Shown: piece by piece, positions 35,701 to 41,421 of the stretch | How the letters are laid out: every line of letters starts with the position of its first letter | Numbering within the stretch: the first letter of the stretch is position 1 | Source of the DNA: Streptomyces sp. NBC_01294 | Lineage (GTDB): Bacteria; Actinomycetota; Actinomycetes; Streptomycetales; Streptomycetaceae | Direction of reading: 5' to 3' | Assembly (NCBI RefSeq): GCF_035917235.1 | Contig: NZ_CP108423.1 | Span: 4,219,001 to 4,283,000 of the forward strand | Length of the DNA: 64,000 nucleotides | Translations under genes and position numbers: made by a program | The notes under the pieces: model-generated | The model's database searches: none | Seen by the model: only the letters and a program-made list of their open reading frames with translations | What the model was told of the DNA's origin: nothing

Positions 35701-36650
35701 TCGGTGAAGCGCAGGTTCCGCTTGTTCAGGGCGTCCGCGGTGTCACGGATCTCGCGCTCGCCGGAGAGGAAGACCAGGACGTCGCCCGCACCCTCGGACT
35801 GGAGCTCGTCCACGGCCTCGCAGATGGCCGTGATCTGGTCGCGGTCGCTGTCGTCGCCCTCCTCCTCGAGGAGCGGCCGGTAGCGGACCTCCACCGGATA
35901 CGTGCGCCCGCTGACCTCGACGATCGGCGCGTCGCCGAAGTGCCGGGAGAAGCGCTGCGGGTCGATGGTCGCCGAGGTGATGACGACCTTGAGGTCGGGG
36001 CGCTTCGGCAGCAGCGTGGCCAGGTAGCCGAGCAGGAAGTCGATGTTCAGGGACCGCTCGTGGGCCTCGTCGATGATGATCGTGTCGTAGGCGCGCAGCT
36101 CGCGGTCCGTCTGGATCTCGGCGAGCAGGATGCCGTCCGTCATCAGCTTCACGAAGGTCGCGTCCTGGTCCACCTGGTCGGTGAACCGGACCTTCCAGCC
36201 GACCGTCTGGCCGATCTCGGACTTCAGCTCCTCGGCGATGCGCTCCGCGACGGTGCGCGCCGCGATCCGGCGGGGCTGGGTGTGCCCGATCATCCCCCGC
36301 ACGCCCCGGCCGAGCTCCATGCAGATCTTGGGGATCTGCGTGGTCTTGCCGGAGCCCGTCTCGCCCGCGACGATCACGACCTGGTGGTCGCGTATCGCCT
36401 CGGCGATCTCGTCCTTCTTCTGGCTGACGGGCAGGTTCTCGGGATATGTGACCTCCGGCATCCGCGAGGCGCGCCCGGCCAGTCGCTCGGCGGCCTTGGA
36501 GGCCTCCGCGGCGATCTCGTCGAGTACGGCCTGCTTGGCCTCGGGCTTGCGGATACGGCGGGCGCCTTCGAGGCGGCGGCCGAGGCGGTGCGCGTCACGG
36601 AGGGAGATCTCACCGAGAAGCGTCTGCAGGGCGGCGAAGGAAGTAGACAT
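32727..36650 (-). CDS. hrpA: ATP-dependent RNA helicase HrpA
   Basis: A DEAH-box helicase of 1307 aa, the usual full length of HrpA. E. coli HrpA works on fimbrial mRNA processing and rescue of stalled ribosomes. Motifs in order: GETGSGKTT (Walker A), TQPRRIAARTVAERIAEE, DEAHERSLN, SATID, LPLYARLS, ATNVAETSLTVPGI and QRKGRCGRTSDGICIRLY. The HA2/OB domains and the long HrpA C-terminal DUF3418 region follow. The ATG at 36650 gives a short helical leader. No partner gene adjoins. Confidence 0.97.
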   Translation of the reverse strand: MSTSFAALQTLLGEISLRDAHRLGRRLEGARRIRKPEAKQAVLDEIAAEASKAAERLAGRASRMPEVTYPENLPVSQKKDEIAEAIRDHQVVIVAGETGSGKTTQIPKICMELGRGVRGMIGHTQPRRIAARTVAERIAEELKSEIGQTVGWKVRFTDQVDQDATFVKLMTDGILLAEIQTDRELRAYDTIIIDEAHERSLNIDFLLGYLATLLPKRPDLKVVITSATIDPQRFSRHFGDAPIVEVSGRTYPVEVRYRPLLEEEGDDSDRDQITAICEAVDELQSEGAGDVLVFLSGEREIRDTADALNKRNLRFTEVLPLYARLSHAEQHRVFQQHTGRRIVLATNVAETSLTVPGIKYVIDPGTARISRYSHRTKVQRLPIERISQASANQRKGRCGRTSDGICIRLYSEDDFDARPEFTDAEILRTNLASVILQMTAAGLGEIEKFPFIDPPDHRNIRDGVQLLQELGALDPGEKDPKERLTPMGRQLSQLPVDPRLARMVIEADKNNCVREVMVIASALSIQDPRERPSDKQTQADQNHARFKDETSDFLSYLNMWRYVREQQKERGSSSFRRMCKQEYLNFLRIREWQDIYSQLRTVAKSMGIHVNEADAPEQVVHVSLLAGLLSHIGLKDTDKNEYLGARSAKFAIFPGSSLFKKQPKFVMSAELVETSRLWARVNAKVEPEWVEPLAQHLVKRTYSEPHWEKDQAAVMAYEKVTLYGVPIVAQRKINYGRIDAEVSRELFIRNALVEGDWRTHHKFYADNRKLLTEVEELENRARRRDIVVDDETLFDFYDQKIPAHVVSGAHFDSWWKHKKHEEPELLDFEREMLLTEKAAGVTKADYPDTWRQGQLKFRVTYQFEPGADADGVTVHIPLQVLNQVTDEGFDWQIPGLREEVVTELIRSLPKPIRRHYVPAPNFAGRFLDTAVPLQEPLPVTLARELQRMVGVPVSAEDFDLGRIPDHLKITFRIIDERRRNVAEDKDLEALRLKLKPKARQALSKAAAATAERAGGESVERTGLTDWTIGTLTKVFETRRAGQPVKAYPALVDEGASVSVRLFDTEAEQQQAMWLGTRRLILLNIPVNPAKFASDHLTNQQKLALSRNPHGSIQALFDDCATAATDRLIADHGGPAWDEAGFRKLYEAVRADLVDTTVRTIGQVQQVLAAWQACERRLQATGSLALVANIQDVKTQLAGLMPAGFVTLTGLRRLPDLMRYLVAVDRRLQQMPTGVQRDTTRMEKVHEMQDEYAWLLEQLPKGRPVPSSVTDIRWMIEELRVSYFAHALGTAYPVSDKRIVKAVDAAAP

Positions 36651-36761
36651 ACCTGGTCGAGGATCTCACCTGGGCCCGCCGGGTGGCGAACGCATTTGTC
36701 GGGTGGACCCGTACCATTTCGGGACGAGTCCGTCGGCCGTACGAGTGAGAGGCAGCCCACC

Positions 36762-37235
36762 TTGTCCCGCCCCCGCCGATTGGCCCGCGCCGCGTCGACG
36801 GTGTGGGCCCGCCTGGCCGTGGTGGTTCTCGCAGTGGTGCTCCCGGCTGCGGCCGCTTCCGTCTCGGCCGGCCTGACGGCGGTGGTCCCGGAGACTGCCG
36901 TCTCCGTGAAGGCCTCGCCTCCGGTCGCGTCCCCTGCTTCGGCCCCGGTCCCGGCCTCCGCCCCGGGATTTCTCCCGGCCGGGGACCTGAGCTCGGTTCC
37001 GGCCCTTGCCGCCCCTTCCGGAGGCGGTGGCCCGGCCTGCGCCCCCGGGGCTCCCGGTCACGGGGGGCTCCCCGCCATCCCGGCGCGGGCCGGGGGCGAG
37101 CACGCGCAGGTCCCGCCGGCACGGCCGGTTCCGGAGGAGACGCGGCCGCACGCGGCACTGCTCGTACGGGTCCCCGTACGGGGGCCCGACCGGCCCGCGC
37201 CCGGCCCGGTGGAGCTGTCCGTGATGCGGGTCTAG
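36762..37235 (+). CDS. Secreted or membrane-anchored low-complexity protein (157 aa)
   Basis: I recognise no family. A basic N-terminus (SRPRRLARAASTVWAR) is followed by one hydrophobic segment (LAVVVLAVVLPAAAASVSAGL), so it is exported or a single-pass membrane protein. The rest is Pro/Ala/Gly-rich and probably disordered. The likely start is TTG 36762, with GAGAGG about 10 bases upstream; no ATG or GTG fits. It precedes the thioredoxin-fold gene by 58 nt and may belong to the same transcription unit. Confidence 0.55.
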   Translation: MSRPRRLARAASTVWARLAVVVLAVVLPAAAASVSAGLTAVVPETAVSVKASPPVASPASAPVPASAPGFLPAGDLSSVPALAAPSGGGGPACAPGAPGHGGLPAIPARAGGEHAQVPPARPVPEETRPHAALLVRVPVRGPDRPAPGPVELSVMRV

Positions 37236-37293
37236 GAGGTCCGCTCACCTCTTGGTCCCACCCCGCCTCACCCCTGCGCACTGGAGCACCCGC

Positions 37294-38043
37294 ATGCCCT
37301 CGTCCAAGCCGTCCAAGCCGTCCAAGTCCTCCGTGAAGCCCCTGCTGATCTCCGCCGGGGTCGCCGTCGCCGCGATCACCCTCGGCCTCGTCTCCTGGCA
37401 GGCCACCGCCCCCGCCGACAAGGTCCCCGCCGACCGCTCCCCCGGGTCCGCCGCCTCGGCCGCGCCCCGCAACGACGCCGCCGCCGCGCTCCAGGCGCTG
37501 GCCCGCCGCGAGGCCGGCGACAAGCTCGCCCTGGGCCGCGCCGACGCGCCCGTCGTGCTCATCGAGTACTCCGACTTCAAGTGCGGCTACTGCGGCAAGT
37601 TCGCCCGGGACACCGAGCCCGCGCTCGTGAAGAAGTACGTCGAGGACGGCACCCTGCGCATCGAGTGGCGCAACTTCCCGATCTTCGGCGCCGAGTCCGA
37701 GGCCGCCGCCAAGGCCGCCTGGGCGGCCGGGCAGCAGGACCGCTTCGCCGCCTTCCACGCCGCCGCGTACGCCGAGGGCTCGAAGGAGAAGGGCTTCGCC
37801 GAGCCGCGCCTCGTGGAGCTGGCCCGCGAGGCCGGCGTCCCCGACCTGGAGCGCTTCACGGCGGACATGGCCGGCGAACAGGCCGCGGCGGCCCTGAAGA
37901 AGGACCAGGAGGAGGGTTACCGCATCGGCGTCACCTCCACCCCGTCCTTCCTGCTCAACGGCAAGCCGATCGCCGGCGCCCAGCCGCTCGACGCCTTCAC
38001 GACGGCCATCGCCCGGGCGAAGGCAGCGGCGGCGCGGCCGTGA
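37294..38043 (+). CDS. DsbA-like membrane-anchored thiol oxidoreductase
   Basis: A 249-aa extracytoplasmic thioredoxin-fold protein. One N-terminal membrane anchor (LLISAGVAVAAITLGLVSW) is followed by the DsbA-type domain, with the active site CGYC in EYSDFKCGYCGKFA, an inserted helical domain, and the cis-Pro region TSTPSFLLNGKPI. The next gene, a CcdA-like membrane protein, overlaps its stop by 4 bases. That is the expected electron-transfer partner, carrying reducing power across the membrane. Probable roles are disulfide handling in secreted proteins or cytochrome c maturation. Confidence 0.92.
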   Translation: MPSSKPSKPSKSSVKPLLISAGVAVAAITLGLVSWQATAPADKVPADRSPGSAASAAPRNDAAAALQALARREAGDKLALGRADAPVVLIEYSDFKCGYCGKFARDTEPALVKKYVEDGTLRIEWRNFPIFGAESEAAAKAAWAAGQQDRFAAFHAAAYAEGSKEKGFAEPRLVELAREAGVPDLERFTADMAGEQAAAALKKDQEEGYRIGVTSTPSFLLNGKPIAGAQPLDAFTTAIARAKAAAARP

Positions 38044-38876
38044 CCGACATCGGATACCTGGCCGCCCTGCTGGGCGGCCTCCTCGCGCTGCTCAGCCCCT
38101 GCAGCGCGCTGCTGCTGCCGGCCTTCTTCGCGTACTCGATCGACTCCACCTCGCGGCTGCTGGCACGCACCGGGATCTTCTACGCGGGCCTCGCGAGCAC
38201 CCTCGTACCGCTGGGGGCGGCCGGCTCGTACGCCGGACGGTTCTTCCACGGCAACCGCGACCAGCTCGTCCTGGCCGGCGGCTGGCTGATCATCGCGCTC
38301 GGGCTCGCACAGATCCTGGGCCTGGGCTTCGCCCCGAAGCGGATCTCGGAGCTGTCCGGCAGGATCCGGCCGACCACCGCCCTGTCGGTGTACGCGCTGG
38401 GCGCGGTCTACGGGCTGGCCGGCTTCTGCGCCGGCCCGATCCTGGGCAGCGTCCTGACCGTCGCGGCGGTCAGCGGCAGCCCGGTCTACGGCGGCCTGCT
38501 GCTCGCGGTCTACGCGCTGGGGATGGCCGCTCCCCTCTTCCTGATGGCCCTGCTGTGGGAGCGGTTCGAGCTGGGCAGGCGGCGCTGGCTGCGCGGGCGG
38601 GCCTTCGCCGTGGGCCGCTTCGAGCTGCACACCACCTCGCTGCTGTCCGGGCTGTTCTTCATCACCCTCGGCGTCCTGTTCCTCGTCTACGACGGGGCGA
38701 GCGCACTGCCGGGACTGCTGGACGTGGACGACTCGTTCGCGGTGGAGGAGCGGGTCCGGTCGCTGGCCGACGCGGTCCCGGACTGGGCGCTGCTCGGGCT
38801 GGTCGCCGCGGGGGCGGGGGCCGTCGGGCTGGTCCAGTGGCGCCGCCGGGCGCGGACGGCGGCCGAGGGGGAGTGA
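38040..38876 (+). CDS. CcdA/DsbD-type membrane thiol transporter
   Basis: A 278-aa integral membrane protein with about six to seven helices. The family cysteines are in LLSPCSALLLPAFF (helix 1) and GLAGFCAGPILGSVL (helix 4), the pair that passes electrons from cytoplasmic thioredoxin to exported partners. The GTG at 38040 overlaps the DsbA-like gene stop (GTGA), so synthesis is coupled. The gene ends just before the tRNA cluster terminator. Confidence 0.92.
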   Translation: MTDIGYLAALLGGLLALLSPCSALLLPAFFAYSIDSTSRLLARTGIFYAGLASTLVPLGAAGSYAGRFFHGNRDQLVLAGGWLIIALGLAQILGLGFAPKRISELSGRIRPTTALSVYALGAVYGLAGFCAGPILGSVLTVAAVSGSPVYGGLLLAVYALGMAAPLFLMALLWERFELGRRRWLRGRAFAVGRFELHTTSLLSGLFFITLGVLFLVYDGASALPGLLDVDDSFAVEERVRSLADAVPDWALLGLVAAGAGAVGLVQWRRRARTAAEGE

Positions 38877-38880
38877 ACGC

Positions 38881-38911
38881 AGAAGGCCCCGTCCGATGGA
38901 CGGGGCCTTCT
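38881..38911. terminator. Shared terminator, ccdA-like gene and tRNA cluster
   Basis: AGAAGGCCCCGTCC and its complement form a 14-bp stem with a GAT loop between converging transcripts. Confidence 0.88.
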
Positions 38912-38914
38912 TGA

Positions 38915-38991
38915 TGGTGGCTGGGGCCGGGGTCGAACCGGCGACCTATCGCTTTTCAGGCGATCGCTCGTACCAACTGAGCTACCCAGCC
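38915..38991 (-). tRNA. tRNA-Phe (GAA)
   Basis: Acceptor GGCTGGG/CCCAGCC, anticodon loop CTGAAAA (GAA), T arm GCCGGTTCGACCCCGGC, discriminator A, and encoded CCA (38915-38917). Last of three leftward tRNA genes in the order Glu-Asp-Phe. Confidence 0.95.
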
Positions 38992-39013
38992 ACGAAACCG
39001 TTTCCGGCTTCAG

Positions 39014-39087
39014 CGATCCTGACGGGACTTGAACCCGCGACCTCCACCTTGACAGGGTGGCGAGCTAACCAACTGCTCCACAGGACC
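39014..39087 (-). tRNA. tRNA-Asp (GUC), copy 2
   Basis: Acceptor GGTCCTG/CAGGATC and anticodon GTC. Differs from copy 1 at acceptor pair 3:70, which is changed on both sides so that pairing is kept. Middle gene of the Glu-Asp-Phe cluster. Confidence 0.95.
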
Positions 39088-39126
39088 TTGCAGTGTGCGA
39101 GACCAAGTCTTGCACACGGTAATGCG

Positions 39127-39199
39127 TACCCCCAACGGGATTCGAACCCGTGCTACCGCCTTGAAAGGGCGGCGTCCTGGGCCACTAGACGATGAGGGC
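39127..39199 (-). tRNA. tRNA-Glu (UUC)
   Basis: Acceptor GCCCTCA/TGGGGGT (G1-U72 wobble), anticodon loop CTTTCAA (TTC), T arm ACGGGTTCGAATCCCGT. First gene of the leftward cluster. CCA is not encoded. Confidence 0.95.
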
Positions 39200-39243
39200 T
39201 AAAGGCCCGCCTGGGCGCTTTGCAGCGCGTCGGGGACGTGAGA

Positions 39244-39273
39244 AGCATATGGGATCCGGGGAGCTATCGCCAA
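39244..39273 (-). promoter_or_regulatory. Promoter of the Glu-Asp-Phe tRNA cluster
   Basis: On the minus strand TTGGCG (39268-39273) and TATGCT (39244-39249) are spaced by 18 bases, a good HrdB-type promoter about 45 bases upstream of tRNA-Glu. Confidence 0.65.
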
Positions 39274-39303
39274 AACGGTTTCCCGCGGAGCGACAATGGC
39301 CGG

Positions 39304-39654
39304 GTGCTGGAGATGACGCGCGAGGAGTTCGAAGAGCTCGTCGCAGAGGCCCTGGACAGGATCCCGCCGGAGCTGACGCGGCTGATGGACAACGTGGCGG
39401 TGTTCGTCGAGGACGAGCCGCCGGCCGACGACCCCGAACTGCTCGGGCTGTACGAGGGGACTCCGCTGACGGACCGGGGCGAGTGGTACGCCGGCGTGCT
39501 GCCGGACCGGATCACCATCTACCGCAATCCCACGTTGCGGATGTGCGAGGACCGGGAGAGCGTGGTCGCGGAGACGGAGGTCACCGTGGTGCACGAGATC
39601 GCCCACCACTTCGGGATCGACGACGACCGGCTGCACGCGCTGGGTTACGGGTGA
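39304..39654 (+). CDS. Minimal zincin-like metallopeptidase (116 aa)
   Basis: A short metal-dependent hydrolase of the actinobacterial minizincin family. The zinc site is [11 protein letters not shown] near the C-terminus, an HExxH with a third acidic or His ligand shortly after. The N-terminal half ([41 protein letters not shown]) is also conserved in the family. The physiological substrate is unknown. Start GTG 39304 is preferred, with ATG 39313 as an alternative. Its stop overlaps the start of the first crcB gene, so the three genes form one coupled operon. Confidence 0.85.
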   Translation: MLEMTREEFEELVAEALDRIPPELTRLMDNVAVFVEDEPPADDPELLGLYEGTPLTDRGEWYAGVLPDRITIYRNPTLRMCEDRESVVAETEVTVVHEIAHHFGIDDDRLHALGYG

Positions 39655-40136
39655 TCCGGCCGGTCCCCGGCGCGGAGGCGATCGACCCGGACGTCGACCT
39701 GCACGTCCCCGCGCAGCGCGCCGAGCCGCAGGGCCGGGTGCTCGCGGCGGTGGCCGCGGGCGGGGCGGTCGGGGCTTCGGCGCGGTACGGGATCGCCCTG
39801 CTGTGGCCGGCCGGGCCCGGGGCCTTCCCGTGGGCGACCCTGTGGATCAACGCCTCGGGCAGCATGCTGATCGGCGTACTGATGGTGCTGATCAGCGAGG
39901 GCGGCCGGTCTGCGCCGCATCCGCTGCTGCGGCCCTTCGCCGGGGCCGGGGTGCTCGGCGGCTTCACCACCTTCTCCACCTACGCGCTGGACGTCTCGCG
40001 GCTCCTGGACGGGGGCGGGGCGGGGACCGCGCCGGCCTACGCCGGGCTCACGGTGGTGGCGGCGCTGGGCGCGGTGTGGGCGGGAGCCTCGGTGACCCGG
40101 CTCGCGGTCCGGAGCCGGCGGGTGCGCTCCCGGTGA
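39651..40136 (+). CDS. crcB: Fluoride exporter CrcB/Fluc, subunit 1
   Basis: A small four-helix fluoride channel subunit (161 aa) with an extra ~25-residue N-terminal tail. Fluc signatures are present: [12 protein letters not shown], the helix-2 [14 protein letters not shown], and [20 protein letters not shown] with the phenylalanine-box TTFST that lines the fluoride path. Two adjacent paralogs overlapping by 4 bases suggest a heterodimeric channel. GTG start, coupled to the zincin gene before it. Confidence 0.93.
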   Translation: MIRPVPGAEAIDPDVDLHVPAQRAEPQGRVLAAVAAGGAVGASARYGIALLWPAGPGAFPWATLWINASGSMLIGVLMVLISEGGRSAPHPLLRPFAGAGVLGGFTTFSTYALDVSRLLDGGGAGTAPAYAGLTVVAALGAVWAGASVTRLAVRSRRVRSR

Positions 40137-40516
40137 ACTGGCTGCTCGTGGTGGCGGGCGCGGTCGTCGGCGCGCCGCTGCGCTATCTGACGGACCGTGC
40201 GGTGCAGAGGCGGCTGGACGATCCGGACGCGCTCTTCCCCTGGGGCACCTTCGTGGTCAACGCGGCCGCCTGCCTGGGGCTCGGGCTCCTGGCCGGCGCG
40301 GTGCTCGCCGGGGCGGCCTCCTCGCGGCTGGAGCTGCTGCTGGGGACCGGGCTGTGCGGGGCGCTGAGCACGTACTCGACGTTCTCGTACGAGACGCTGC
40401 GGCTGGCCGAGCGCGGACGGGGGTTCCTGGCGGCGGCGAACGTGGTGATGTCGGTGCTCGTCGGGCTGGGCGCGGTGCACCTCGGGTCGCAGGTGGCGCG
40501 GCAGCTGTTCGCGTGA
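40133..40516 (+). CDS. crcB: Fluoride exporter CrcB/Fluc, subunit 2
   Basis: The second Fluc subunit, 127 aa and four helices. It has [14 protein letters not shown], the asparagine-bearing [16 protein letters not shown], and [21 protein letters not shown] with TYSTFS as the fluoride-pathway box. GTG start overlapping the stop of subunit 1. No fluoride riboswitch was recognised upstream of the operon. Confidence 0.93.
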   Translation: MNWLLVVAGAVVGAPLRYLTDRAVQRRLDDPDALFPWGTFVVNAAACLGLGLLAGAVLAGAASSRLELLLGTGLCGALSTYSTFSYETLRLAERGRGFLAAANVVMSVLVGLGAVHLGSQVARQLFA

Positions 40517-40602
40517 GGGCGTGTCCCTTACGGGTCAAAGGGAGTTGGGCACATTGACCCGCTCATGCGGAACGCTCACCCTCAGGCTCCGGAGGTGCCC
40601 CC

Positions 40603-41154
40603 GTGCGCCAGTTGTCCGCTTCCCTCCGACTGGCCGTCACCGCGCTCGCGGTCGCGGCGACGGCCGGCTGCATGAGTGTCGGCGAGGACACGGCGAAGCC
40701 CGGGCCCTCCTCGGCGGGGGACCGCCGCAGCGGCGCCGAGGCGGCCGGAGGGGCCGCTTCCGGGCGGGGCTCCGGGGTCCACGGCAACGGGCGCGGCGCG
40801 AAGGACGGTACGGGGAGCCAGGACGGCAGGCCCAAGGAGGACGGCAAGGCCTCCGGCGCGACCGGGGCCTCGCCCGGCCCGGGCGCCCCGAGCGGACCGC
40901 CGGGGGTGCCCGCGCCGTCGGCGGGACCGGTCGGCGGCGCGGGCGGGCAGGGACCCCAGGAGCCTTCGACGGGCGGTTCCGGCGGTGCGGGCGGCTCCGG
41001 AGGCTCCGGCGGCGCGGGCGGTTCCGGCGGCGGACAGCAGTCGGCCAGTCCGACTCCGGAGCCGCCGGCCACGACGCCCCCTGTGACGGAACCCACGCCG
41101 GCTCCCTCCGTTCCGGAGCCCGAGCCGACCACCCAGCCGGTGCCGCAGCCCTAG
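40603..41154 (+). CDS. Disordered Gly/Pro/Ser-rich lipoprotein (183 aa)
   Basis: The N-terminal signal (RLAVTALAVAATAGC, lipobox ATAGC, Cys ~residue 22) marks a lipoprotein. The mature part is wholly low-complexity: Gly/Asp/Lys-rich first, then GGSGGAGGSGGSGGAGG-type repeats, then Pro/Thr/Glu-rich (PEPPATTPPVTEPTPAPS). Nothing resembles an enzyme. It may be a wall-spanning spacer. GTG start with GGAGG upstream. Confidence 0.72.
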   Translation: MRQLSASLRLAVTALAVAATAGCMSVGEDTAKPGPSSAGDRRSGAEAAGGAASGRGSGVHGNGRGAKDGTGSQDGRPKEDGKASGATGASPGPGAPSGPPGVPAPSAGPVGGAGGQGPQEPSTGGSGGAGGSGGSGGAGGSGGGQQSASPTPEPPATTPPVTEPTPAPSVPEPEPTTQPVPQP

Positions 41155-41344
41155 GCCCGGAGCCGGCTTCCGGGGTGTGGCGGGCGGCCGTGGAGCGGGG
41201 CGTCTTCGCAGGTCAGGGACGTTTCTGCGGGAGCGACTTGCCAGACCCCGGGGAGGGTGCGTATGGTTATAGATCGTTTGATCCCATTGCCCGGCGCCGA
41301 CTCCGAAGAGCGCCGTGTGGCGCGTACTCTCCCTAGCCGTGGCT

Positions 41345-41362
41345 GACCGCATTGAGGCGGTC
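41345..41362 (+). promoter_or_regulatory. Hairpin in helicase 5' region
   Basis: GACCGC-ATTGAG-GCGGTC is a perfect 6-bp hairpin about 60 bases before the DEAD-box helicase start. Cold-shock helicase genes often have structured leaders; a role here is only a guess. Confidence 0.35.
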
Positions 41363-41421
41363 GATTTGCGATTCACGGAGTTTGGGCGCGTGCCGAGACT
41401 CCGGAAGGTTTCGCATTTCGC

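Noticed and set aside
32619..36761. Very long plus-strand frame antisense to hrpA
   Set aside because: Stop-free because of codon bias in hrpA. It has no recognisable domains. Only the part after 36762 has a signal-like segment of its own.
39200..39650. Fluoride riboswitch before the crcB operon
   Set aside because: I could not find the conserved fluoride-riboswitch core in the sequence before the operon.
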